From Actinacidiphila rubida (GTDB taxonomy: Bacteria; Actinomycetota; Actinomycetes; Streptomycetales; Streptomycetaceae), in NCBI RefSeq assembly GCF_900110255.1, contig NZ_FODD01000010.1, positions 1 through 64,000 of the forward strand: a DNA stretch of 64,000 nucleotides. Direction: 5' to 3'. Below the pieces are notes generated by a model. The model saw only the letters and a list, made by a program, of their open reading frames with translations, had not been told where the DNA came from and did not search any database. Below, piece after piece: positions 32,581 through 40,010 of the stretch. Position numbers and translations under genes: made by a program. Positions within the stretch are counted from its first letter, which is position 1; each line of letters begins with the position of its first letter.

Positions 32581-33156
32581 ATGCGGACGACCGTGAGGTT
32601 CTGGCGCTGGCGCCGCAATCCGCTCAAACGAGGCACGGACCGCGCCGAGGCGTGGAGCGTGGTCGCCCTGACGGCGGCGCTCGTCGTCGGAGCCCCCGCG
32701 GCAGGCGCGGCGACGGGACTCGGCGTGGCCGCCGCCGCTCACCGTCCGGCCGGCTGGCACGCCACCACGGCCACCCTCACCCGGCAGGCGCCGCCGGCCC
32801 CCGCCGGCTACAGCCTCACCGGCAGCACCGGGGCCGTCCGCTCCGACGTGCACTGGACCACCGCGGACGGCCGCGTCCACCACGGGCTGGCGATCGTCCG
32901 CCCGGACAGCCCGGCGGGCAGCCGCACGACGGTCTGGCTCGACCGCGGCGGCGCCCTCCACGACGATCCTGTCGACCCCGTCGCCGTGCGCGGCCGGGCC
33001 ATGGCCTACGGCACCTGTGCGGCGACCGGCACCGCGCTGCTCGCGGGCGCCGGCTGGACGTGCACGCGCCGCTGTCTGGACCGCAGGCGGGCCGCGGACC
33101 TGGACCGGGAATGGGCCCGGGTGGGCCCGCAGTGGGGGACGACGGCGCGCGGGTGA
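32581..33156 (+). CDS. Rv1733c-like membrane protein
   Basis: The 191-residue protein starts at ATG 32581 with AAAGGGGGCC upstream. A basic, Trp-rich N-terminus (MRTTVRFWRWRRNPLKRGTDRAE is split by the family) precedes a first transmembrane helix (about residues 25-50). An external domain of ~85 residues (TLTRQAPPAPAGY, VHWTTADGRVHHG) and a second helix near the C-terminus (GTALLAGAGWTCTRRCLDRR) follow. RRNPLKRxxDRxE is the mark of Rv1733c, a conserved DosR-regulon membrane protein. Function is unknown. It has the best regulator box in the block. Confidence 0.88.
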   Translation: MRTTVRFWRWRRNPLKRGTDRAEAWSVVALTAALVVGAPAAGAATGLGVAAAAHRPAGWHATTATLTRQAPPAPAGYSLTGSTGAVRSDVHWTTADGRVHHGLAIVRPDSPAGSRTTVWLDRGGALHDDPVDPVAVRGRAMAYGTCAATGTALLAGAGWTCTRRCLDRRRAADLDREWARVGPQWGTTARG

Positions 33157-33243
33157 CGGCCGGAGGTCCGCACGGGACCCGTCCGGGGCCGAACCTGGGG
33201 CGAAGTGCACGGCTGTTCGCGGTCGGTCGGACGTCGCGGCCGG

Positions 33244-33257
33244 GGGCCGACCGGCCC
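33244..33257. promoter_or_regulatory. Perfect DevR-like box upstream of universal stress protein
   Basis: GGGCCG-AC-CGGCCC matches all 12 positions. It lies 223 bases before the universal stress protein, farther than the other copies, within a 324-base gap (33157-33480) without a gene. Confidence 0.6.
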
Positions 33258-33480
33258 ACCCCGCTGGACGGTCCGGCCCTGACCGCCGCCACGGTCGCCG
33301 TGCGACGGTGAGGGTGGAGGAGGCGAACGCCGGCGCCCGCCGCCGTCGCCCCGGCGCGGACGGACACGGCCGGGCCTCGGACGGCCCCGCGACCGGGGTG
33401 GCACCACCGGGAAGCCCCGCGACCGGACCGTGCGACAGGTGCCGGTGTCCCGCAGTGCGACCCGACCACGGGAGAGGCCC

Positions 33481-34353
33481 ATGACCAGGACCGAGCGAGT
33501 GGTGGCGGGCGTCTCCGGCGCCCACCCCGAGGTGAGCGGGCACGTCGTCCGCTGGGCGGCGGACGCGGCGGACGTCCGCGGTCTCCCGCTGCACATCGTG
33601 CACGCCCAGGACTGGCCGCGCGGCACCTCCCCGGACGCCGGACCCGGCCACCCCGCACACGTGTGGTCGCGGCACTTCCGGGCCAACGGCGAGGCCCTGC
33701 TCGACGACGCCAGGCGGATCGCCGCGGCGGACCGGCCCGCGCTGACCGTGACCACCGAACTGGCCGCGGGCCGCGCGGTGCAGGTCCTGCGCGAAGCCGC
33801 AGACGCCGCCGCCGTGCTGGTGCTCGGCGCCCGGCGCCTCACCGGCATCGAGGGCGCCTTCGCTGGCAGCGGCAAGGGGCACGCGCTGGCCGGCCATCTC
33901 CCGTGCCCGGTCGCGCTGGTGCCCGAGCCGGACACCGGCGTGCCGGACTACGCGCCCCTCGTCGTGGGTGTCGACGGCTCGCCCGCCTCGCACGTGGCGC
34001 TCGACCTCGCGTTCGAGGAGGCCGCCGCGGCCAAGGCCGACCTGGTCGCGGTCGAGGTCCGCCGCCCGCGGGACTACACCTGGGCGGAGCTTCCCGAGGA
34101 CACCGAACTCAACCTCGCCGAGGCGCTGGCCGGTTACGGCGAGCGGTACCCGGACGTCGCCGTGAGCCAGGAGATCCTGTCCGGCAACCCGGCCGCCGTG
34201 CTGGCATCCGCGTCCGAGCGGGCACGCTGCCTCGTGGTCGGCAGCCGCGGACTCGGCGGGTTCCGCGGCATGCTGCTCGGGTCCACCAGCCGGGCCCTGA
34301 TCCACCACACCGACTGCCCGCTGGTCATCGCGCCCCTTCCGCACGGCCGTTGA
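33481..34353 (+). CDS. Universal stress protein, tandem UspA domains
   Basis: ATG 33481 follows GGGAGAGG; product 290 residues. Two Usp domains occupy about residues 5-150 and 158-290. The C-terminal domain has the ATP-binding loop GSRGLGGFRGMLLGSTS, and the N-terminal one a related GARRLTGIEGAFAGSG. The second domain begins LVVGVDGSPAS. Such proteins bind ATP and modulate persistence under energy or redox stress. Tandem Usp genes are standard members of DosR-type regulons. Confidence 0.95.
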   Translation: MTRTERVVAGVSGAHPEVSGHVVRWAADAADVRGLPLHIVHAQDWPRGTSPDAGPGHPAHVWSRHFRANGEALLDDARRIAAADRPALTVTTELAAGRAVQVLREAADAAAVLVLGARRLTGIEGAFAGSGKGHALAGHLPCPVALVPEPDTGVPDYAPLVVGVDGSPASHVALDLAFEEAAAAKADLVAVEVRRPRDYTWAELPEDTELNLAEALAGYGERYPDVAVSQEILSGNPAAVLASASERARCLVVGSRGLGGFRGMLLGSTSRALIHHTDCPLVIAPLPHGR

Positions 34354-34444
34354 CGACGCCCTCCCGCGCCGGACACCCGTCACGGCGCGGCGGCCGGGTG
34401 CGGACGGGACGTCCCGCTCCAGCGTGGAGGAGAGGCGAACGACG

Positions 34445-34960
34445 ATGACCGCTCCCCATGTGCTGATCGCCTACGCGTCGAGGAACCGCGGCACGGCCGA
34501 GATCGCCGACTGGATCGGCCTGACCCTCACCGCCGAGGGCGTCCCGGCCGACGTGCGGGCCGCCGCCGACATCCAGGACCTCTGCGGCTACACCGCGGTG
34601 GTGCTCGGCTCCGGCCTGTACGCGGGACGGTGGCTGCGCGACGCGACACGCTTCGCCCGCGGCCACCGCGTGGCCCTGCGCGCGGTCCCGGTCTGGCTGT
34701 TCAGCAGCGGACCGCTGGACTCCTCGGCCGCCGAACGCGACATCCCGCCGGTCAACGGTGTGGTGAAGGTCGCCGACGAGCTCGACGCCGTCGAGCACGC
34801 CACCTTCGGCGGGCGGCTGGTGCCCGGCGCGCACGGACTGGTCGCGCGGATGATCCTCAGCAGGGGCCGGGGTGGCGACTTCCGGGACCGTGCCCAGGTG
34901 CGGGCGTGGGCCCGACGCATCGCCGCCACCGCGGCCTTGGAGCGCCCGCAGCTCATCTGA
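34445..34960 (+). CDS. Flavodoxin-domain protein (HemG-like)
   Basis: ATG 34445 follows GGAGGAGAGG; product 171 residues. The N-terminus VLIAYASRNRGTAEIADWIG is the FMN-phosphate loop of flavodoxins, and VVLGSGLYAGRWLRDATRF continues the fold. The C-terminal half (FSSGPLDSSAAERDIPPV, ATFGGRL) matches the menaquinone-linked protoporphyrinogen oxidase/flavodoxin_5 type. It probably transfers electrons; haem biosynthesis under low oxygen is a possibility. A perfect palindrome CGGGACGTCCCG (34405-34416) lies 29 bases upstream but differs from the recurrent box. Confidence 0.88.
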   Translation: MTAPHVLIAYASRNRGTAEIADWIGLTLTAEGVPADVRAAADIQDLCGYTAVVLGSGLYAGRWLRDATRFARGHRVALRAVPVWLFSSGPLDSSAAERDIPPVNGVVKVADELDAVEHATFGGRLVPGAHGLVARMILSRGRGGDFRDRAQVRAWARRIAATAALERPQLI

Positions 34961-35041
34961 CCGCGGGCGCCGGCCCTTGTCGCGTGCGGCGGCTCTCCGG
35001 CCGGGGCGAGCGCTGCCGGTCTGCGGCCTGGGCGTCGGCCG

Positions 35042-35719
35042 TCAGGAGACGGGCATGGTCGTGATGTGGCGGCCCGTCACCTGGGTGGGGCTGATGCGGA
35101 CCCACAGCGGCCGGCTGCCGCCCGCCCAGGGTTCCAGCGCGTGCATCCGCGCGAGGTGGTCGGCGGCCTCCGGATCGTCGATGCGCTCGGCGGTGCCGGT
35201 GACGAGCACGCTCCATCCGCGGCTCAACCGGTCGTCGATGCTGTCCGCCTCGAACGACACGACGGCGCCGTCCGCCGGCGCGGCCGGGCCCTGCGGCACC
35301 GTGCGGTACAGGACGGTCTTCGCGTCGACCGCGTAGTTGACCGGGAACGCGCCCGGTCCCGACGACGACGCGAGCACCACGCGCCCGACGCCGTGCGTGC
35401 CGAGCCGATCCCAGCACTCCGCCTCGGTGAGCCGGGCGAGCACCGGACGCTCACCCGCCGCGGTCTGTCCCGGGGGCTGGTCGTGGCGGTCTTCGAAGAG
35501 CCGGTGGTAGGGCAGTCCCAGCGCTCCCGCGATACGGGCGAGCGCGGACGGGTCGAAGTCCGGCGCGGCGTTCAGCACCTGGTCGAGGTAGCACGGCGAC
35601 ATGCCTGCCTCGCGCGCCAGCTCCTCCTTGCTCAGACCCAGTTGCTTGAGCCGTCCGGAGACGCGTCCGGCCGTCTCGCGGGACTCGGGGTGAGCCGTGC
35701 TGCTTTCGGGGCCGTCCAT
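35042..35719 (-). CDS. XRE HTH plus pyridoxamine 5'-phosphate oxidase-like domain protein (copy 2)
   Basis: ATG 35719 follows GGAAGGAGG; product 225 residues. Residues ~20-80 are the HTH (LKQLGLSKEELAREAGMSPCYLDQV) and the rest is the PNPOx-like barrel (CWDRLGTHGVGRVVLASSSGPGAFPVNYAV, ending WVRISPTQVTGRHIT). The layout mirrors the protein at 31724, with PVNY and WVRI..TQVTGR in the same places, so they are diverged duplicates. It closes the redox block and converges with the flavodoxin gene. A box with 10 of 12 matches lies 101 bases upstream. Confidence 0.9.
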   Translation of the reverse strand: MDGPESSTAHPESRETAGRVSGRLKQLGLSKEELAREAGMSPCYLDQVLNAAPDFDPSALARIAGALGLPYHRLFEDRHDQPPGQTAAGERPVLARLTEAECWDRLGTHGVGRVVLASSSGPGAFPVNYAVDAKTVLYRTVPQGPAAPADGAVVSFEADSIDDRLSRGWSVLVTGTAERIDDPEAADHLARMHALEPWAGGSRPLWVRISPTQVTGRHITTMPVS

Positions 35720-35820
35720 GGCCGCCTCCTTCCACGGGCACTGCCCCCGAGGCGTTCCGCTCCCTCTCCAGCTTCACCCGCGGCGGTCCACGCCGCCACG
35801 CGCGAGCGGCCCGCGAGGGG

Positions 35821-35834
35821 GGACCGAACGGCTC
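35821..35834. promoter_or_regulatory. DevR-like box upstream of second HTH-PNPOx gene
   Basis: GGACCG-AA-CGGCTC matches 10 of 12 positions, with one mismatch per half, and sits 101 bases before the start on the minus strand. Confidence 0.45.
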
Positions 35835-35846
35835 GGCGTGGCCGGC

Positions 35847-35942
35847 TCAGGGAAGGACCTCCAGCAGCCGGTCGGCCGGTACGGCGGCCGAGCGCGGGCT
35901 CTGGCCGGTGATGAGGTTGCGGTCCTCGACGCGGTACGGCAT
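35847..35942 (-). pseudogene. C-terminal remnant of a DJ-1/PfpI (class I amidotransferase-like) gene
   Basis: The minus strand encodes about 31 residues ending in stop: MPYRVEDRNLITGQSPRS followed by AAVPADRLLEVLP. The VEDxNLITGQNPxS pattern and an alpha-helical end are the invariable C-terminus of HSP31/PfpI-like proteins. No upstream portion of the domain remains; the ~130 bases between it and the SnoaL gene (stop 36070) show no homology. I read it as a decayed gene fragment. Confidence 0.6.
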
Positions 35943-36069
35943 CCCCGACGCCCTGCTCCGCCGTCGCACTTCACCCTCCGCGCCCGTCCGGTCACAGCCG
36001 TCGCCCTCCTCACGGCAGGCACCCAGCGTGACCGTCGCACGCCGGCCGCCCGGGGACACGGGACCCGGC

Positions 36070-36435
36070 TCAGGCCCCGGACCTGACCGGGGAGACGTGG
36101 TACTGGCGGATCCGCCAGGCCGGTCCCTGCCGGACCAGGACGAGGGACATGTGCACGTGGGCCTGGGGGCCCTCGGGGTTGCGGATGGTGACCTCGGCGA
36201 AGCCGCCCGCCACGTCCTCGCCGAGGGCGAAGGTGTGGAGGACCTTCCCCTCGGCGCTGCGGTCGGCGGCGACGGCCGCGTAGTAGGCGCGCACGGCGTC
36301 ACGCCCGCGGGTGGGCTCCGGGCCGTAGCCCTGGAAGAGGGCGTCGGAGGTGAAGAGTTCGGCCATGGCCTCCGGGTCGTGGCGGTTGAAAGCGCTGATC
36401 CAGCCGGACAGCGCGGCATGCAGGGGGTGGCTCAT
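36070..36435 (-). CDS. SnoaL-like NTF2-fold protein
   Basis: The 121-residue protein starts at ATG 36435. The sequence MSHPLHAALSGWISAFNRHD, ELFTSDALFQGYGPEPTRGRD and a final PAWRIRQYHVSP follow the DUF4440/SnoaL-like fold with a central helix ADRSAEGK. Substrate unknown. A perfect 10-bp palindrome lies 48 bases upstream, suggesting TetR-type control. It is divergent from the VOC/nitroreductase pair. Confidence 0.86.
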   Translation of the reverse strand: MSHPLHAALSGWISAFNRHDPEAMAELFTSDALFQGYGPEPTRGRDAVRAYYAAVAADRSAEGKVLHTFALGEDVAGGFAEVTIRNPEGPQAHVHMSLVLVRQGPAWRIRQYHVSPVRSGA

Positions 36436-36482
36436 CGTGGGCTCGCTCTCAGAGTTCGGCAGGGGAGACGCCAGGTTTAGAC

Positions 36483-36492
36483 GACCGGTCGA
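36483..36492. promoter_or_regulatory. Palindrome upstream of SnoaL-like gene
   Basis: CGACCGGTCG is perfectly palindromic with AT-rich flanks (GTTTAGA on the left, ATTAGCAT on the right). It shares the ACCGGT core of the operator at 5910 but not its arms. The rest of the 361-base gap (36436-36796) shows no gene. Confidence 0.45.
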
Positions 36493-36796
36493 TTAGCATT
36501 AAACATGCAGGTCGCACCTCCGCGCGGACCTGAGCCGGCGGCCGGACCGCCGCCGACCTGCGAGGCGAGTCCCGGCCTCCCACGTGGGAGGAAGCCGGTC
36601 CTGGCCGCACCCCTGCCCGCCTTTGACGCGGTCCGATCCGGGCGCGTTTACTCCGAATAGCCGACCGACCGACTACGAGCACTCCCGGTGCCGTGGCCGG
36701 TCCCGCCGGCACGGGCGACCCCGTACGCGGGTTTCCCGTTCTTCTCGTCCGTTCCGATCTGCCCGTCGTTTCCCGTCACGAGGACCCACACCGCAC

Positions 36797-37210
36797 ATGA
36801 GCACGTTCACCGGCTTCGCCCACATCGCCATCGTGGTCCGCGCCATGGCCACCAGCGTCGACTGGTACCGGCGCGTCCTGGGATTCGAGCCCGTCGGCGC
36901 GGTGCGCCCCGGGCCGGCCGGTGCGGGGCGTCCGCGGCAGATGATGCGGCACGCCGACAGCGGGCTGGTCCTGGCCGTGCACGAGCCGGAGCGCCGCAGC
37001 GGCGACCTGTTCGACCCGTCCCGCACCGGGCTCGACCACTTCTCGCTCGCCGTCGCCGACCGCGGCGCCCTCGACGACTGGACCCGCTACCTGGACGACC
37101 TCGGGGCGTCCCACTCCCCGGTGCGGGACACCGGCTCCTCGGCGTTCCTCACCGTCACCGACCCGGACGGCATCGTCTGGGAACTGTGGGCGGCGGCACC
37201 GCAGAACTGA
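36797..37210 (+). CDS. VOC family (glyoxalase/bleomycin-resistance/dioxygenase fold) protein
   Basis: ATG 36797 gives a 137-residue protein with two beta-alpha-beta-beta-beta modules: FAHIAIVVRAMATSVDWYRRVLGFEPVG and GLDHFSLAVADRGALDDWTRYL, ending FLTVTDPDGIVWELWA. Metal ligands would be His9 or its equivalent, the central His of GLDHFS and Glu of WELW. The reaction is unknown. It is followed after 46 bases by the DsbA-like nitroreductase, probably in one transcript. Confidence 0.9.
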   Translation: MSTFTGFAHIAIVVRAMATSVDWYRRVLGFEPVGAVRPGPAGAGRPRQMMRHADSGLVLAVHEPERRSGDLFDPSRTGLDHFSLAVADRGALDDWTRYLDDLGASHSPVRDTGSSAFLTVTDPDGIVWELWAAAPQN

Positions 37211-37256
37211 GTCCCGAGCACAACACCCGGCACGCAAGCGGAAATTGGAGTCACCC

Positions 37257-37907
37257 GTGTCCCCCAACGCCCCCGAGTCCCCGGTACCCGTCGACTTCTG
37301 GTTCGACCCCGTCTGCCCGTGGACCTGGCTGACGTCCCGCTGGATGCTGAACGTGGCCGAGGCACGGCCCGTCGCGGTGTCCTGGCACGTGATGAGCCTG
37401 TCGGTGCTCAACGAGCACCGGACGGACGACCTGCCCGAGCGCATCCGCGTGCTGATGGGCCAGGCGTGGGCGCCGGTGCGGGTGCTCACCGCGGTGGAAC
37501 GCCTCCACGGTCGCGAGTGGCTCGCCCCGCTCTACACCGCGCTGGGCACGCGCTACCACGTGCGGCAGCAGCCGGTGAACCGCCGGACCCTCGAAGCAGC
37601 CCTGCGCGACACCGGGCTCCCGGCCGAGCTGGCCGACGCCGGCGACACCGACCTCTACGACGCGGACCTGCGGGCGTCCCACAGCCGGGGCATCACCCTG
37701 GTCGGCCAGGACGTCGGCAGCCCGATCATCGCGGTGCCCGGCCCCGACGCCGACGGCGCCCCCGTCGCGTTCTTCGGCCCGGTCGTGTCTCCCGCCCCCA
37801 AGGGCGAGGACGCCGTACGGCTCTGGGACGGCGTGCTCGCCGCCGCCTCCGCTCCCGGCTTCTACGAGATCAAGCGCACGCGCACGGGCGGCCCCGATTT
37901 CTCCTGA
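37257..37907 (+). CDS. DsbA-fold mycothiol-dependent nitroreductase-like protein (Rv2466c family)
   Basis: I choose GTG 37257, preceded by TTGGAG at good spacing; TTG 37245 is less likely. The 216-residue protein has the thioredoxin-like start VDFWFDPVCPWTWLTSRWM. The CPWT motif replaces CPWC of Rv2466c, so only one active-site Cys is present. The helical insert (VLTAVERLHGREWLAPLYTALG) and the late GSPIIAVPG cis-Pro loop are typical. The family uses mycothiol to reduce nitro or disulfide substrates. Its stop TGA (37905-37907) lies in TCC TGA C, and the SARP reading frame begins immediately beyond in the +1 frame. Confidence 0.9.
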   Translation: MSPNAPESPVPVDFWFDPVCPWTWLTSRWMLNVAEARPVAVSWHVMSLSVLNEHRTDDLPERIRVLMGQAWAPVRVLTAVERLHGREWLAPLYTALGTRYHVRQQPVNRRTLEAALRDTGLPAELADAGDTDLYDADLRASHSRGITLVGQDVGSPIIAVPGPDADGAPVAFFGPVVSPAPKGEDAVRLWDGVLAAASAPGFYEIKRTRTGGPDFS

Positions 37908-37938
37908 CCCGCGGACTCCTGAGCACACCGACCGCGCC

Positions 37939-39978
37939 CTGCGGTTCGAACTGCTCGGACCGGTACGGGCCTGGCGGGGCGACCGTGAGATCCCGCTCGG
38001 GTCGCCGCAGCAGCGCGCCGTCCTCACGGCGCTGCTGCTGCACGAGGGAGCGGCCCTGACCATGGACCGGCTCGTCGCCGCCCTCTGGGGCGACCTCGCG
38101 CCGCCCGGCGCCGGGGCCACGATCCGCACCTACGTGTCGCGGCTGCGCCGGGCCCTCGCCGGCTGCGGCCCGGCGCCGGTCATCACCTCGGTCGGCGGCG
38201 GGTACGCCCTGCCGGCCGCTTCGGGCACGAGCGACCTCGCCGAGTTCGAGCGTCTGCTGCGCGCGGCGCGCGACGCCGGGTCCGCGGGCGACCCGGCCAC
38301 CGAGGTGGAGCGGTTGGGTGCGGCACTCGCGCTCTGGAAGGGCACGCCGCTCGCCGGGGTGCGGGCGGAGTACGCGGAGCACGAGCGCATCCGGCTGGGC
38401 CAGCGCCGCCTCACCGCCGTGGAGGAGTGCGCGGCGGCGCTGCTCGCCGTGGGCCGGCCCGCGGAGGCCGTGCCGCTGCTCGCCTCCGTCGTCGTCGAGG
38501 AGCCGCTGCGCGAGCAGACGAGGGTGCTCCTCATGCTGGCGCTGTACCGCTCGGGCCGGCAGGCGGAGGCGCTCGGGGTCTACCAGGAGGCGCGGCAGTT
38601 GCTCGCCGACGAACTCGGCCTCGAACCCGGACCCCAGCTCCGGAGGACGCAGCGCCGCATCCTGGCGTCCGACCCCACCCTGGAAGGACCGCATCGGCCC
38701 CACCCGGCCGCCGCTCCCCGCACGCCCTCGCCGTCCGACCGGGCCCGGCGTCCCGACCCCGCCGACCCGGCGCCCGCGCATCCACCCACGGCGGCGGCAC
38801 CGGCCGCCGGTCCACCCGGCACGCACCCACCGGCCACACCGGCGGCGGCACCGGCACCGCCGCTCGCGGCACGTGCGACGCTCCGGCCCAGACAACTGCC
38901 GCCGGATCTGCGGCAGTTCACCGGCCGCAGCGCTCTTGTGCGGGAGATGGCCGAAGCCCTGAGACCGGGAGGGTCCGCCACATCAGCGGCGTTCGTGCCG
39001 GTCCTGGGCCTGACCGGACCGCCGGGCGTGGGCAAGACCGCGCTCGCGGTCCACGTCGGCCACACCGTCGTGGCGGACTTCCCCGACGGGCAGCTCTTCG
39101 TCGACATGGGCCCGGGGGCCGGCGACGGCACCGGCGCGCCCGCCGTGCCCGCGGAGGTGCTGGGCTGCCTGCTGCGCGCCGTGGGCGTCCCCGACGAGGC
39201 CGTACCCGCGTCAGGGGCCGAACGGGCCGCGCTCTGGCGGTCCGTGACCACCGGCCGCCGGCTGCTCCTGGTCCTGGACGGGGTCACGGCCGCCGGGCAC
39301 GTCCAGGACGTGCTGCCCGGCCCGGGAGGCCCGGCCGTCCTCGTCACGGCCTGCCGCCGGCTGTTCGGGCCCGCGCACGCGCGGTGGACGACGGTCGATG
39401 TGCTGTCCGCCGACGATGCGCTCGCGCTGCTGGCCACACTGGTCGGCACGGAGCGGATCGCCGCCGAACTCCGAGCGGCCCGCGGCCTGGTGGACCTCAC
39501 CGCGGGACTGCCGCACGCCCTCCACGCGCTGGGGGCCAGACTGGCGTCGCAGCCGTGGCGGAGCCTGGCGACCGCGCGGGAGCGCCTGACCGGCCGCGCG
39601 CACGCCGCGGACGTGGAGCCGGGTGAGTGCGTGGCGCTCGCCGACCGCTACGACTCCGTGTTCCGTACCCTGCTGCCGGTGCAGGCCCGCGCGTTGCGGC
39701 TGCTGGCGCTGCCGGACGGCCCCGATCTGTCGCTCGGCGCGGCCGCCGCCGCCCTCGGCCTGCCGCCCGCGGAGGCCGAGGCGCTGCTGGAGTCCCTGGC
39801 CGACGTCCACCTGGTCGAGGTGGGCGACGGCGGCCGGTACCGCCTCCTCCACCCACTGCGGGCGTACGCCGGCAGCCGGGCCCCGCACGACGAGGGCCGC
39901 GCCGCGTGCGCCGCCGCCCTCGCGAGGTTCGGCGCGTTCCACGTCGCGGAACGGCCGCGGCCCGGCGGGCGGAGCTGA
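37939..39978 (+). CDS. SARP/AfsR-type regulator with NTPase domain, non-canonical start
   Basis: Homology begins near 37940 (RFELLGPVRAW, the start of SARP winged helices) and continues through MDRLVAALWGD to the BTAD bacterial transcriptional activation domain (to about 38690). A Pro/Ala linker, then an NB-ARC-like NTPase with Walker A GPPGVGKTAL and Walker B LLLVLDGV follow, with a winged-helix-like end. No ATG, GTG or TTG occurs in frame between the upstream gene and 38062. The ATG at 38062 would lose ~40 residues of the DNA-binding domain. I mark the CTG at 37939 as a provisional start; a +1 frameshift from the preceding gene or a sequence error are alternatives. No tetratricopeptide tail is present, so it is shorter than AfsR. 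Confidence 0.8.
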   Translation: MRFELLGPVRAWRGDREIPLGSPQQRAVLTALLLHEGAALTMDRLVAALWGDLAPPGAGATIRTYVSRLRRALAGCGPAPVITSVGGGYALPAASGTSDLAEFERLLRAARDAGSAGDPATEVERLGAALALWKGTPLAGVRAEYAEHERIRLGQRRLTAVEECAAALLAVGRPAEAVPLLASVVVEEPLREQTRVLLMLALYRSGRQAEALGVYQEARQLLADELGLEPGPQLRRTQRRILASDPTLEGPHRPHPAAAPRTPSPSDRARRPDPADPAPAHPPTAAAPAAGPPGTHPPATPAAAPAPPLAARATLRPRQLPPDLRQFTGRSALVREMAEALRPGGSATSAAFVPVLGLTGPPGVGKTALAVHVGHTVVADFPDGQLFVDMGPGAGDGTGAPAVPAEVLGCLLRAVGVPDEAVPASGAERAALWRSVTTGRRLLLVLDGVTAAGHVQDVLPGPGGPAVLVTACRRLFGPAHARWTTVDVLSADDALALLATLVGTERIAAELRAARGLVDLTAGLPHALHALGARLASQPWRSLATARERLTGRAHAADVEPGECVALADRYDSVFRTLLPVQARALRLLALPDGPDLSLGAAAAALGLPPAEAEALLESLADVHLVEVGDGGRYRLLHPLRAYAGSRAPHDEGRAACAAALARFGAFHVAERPRPGGRS

Positions 39979-40010
39979 ACGCCCTCCGTCCCGCCGGGCC
40001 GCGGCGCCGG

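Noticed and set aside
34405..34416. CGGGACGTCCCG before the flavodoxin gene as a DevR-like box
   Set aside because: It has no 2-base spacer and shorter half-sites, so it does not share the 6+2+6 layout. Kept only as a separate palindrome.
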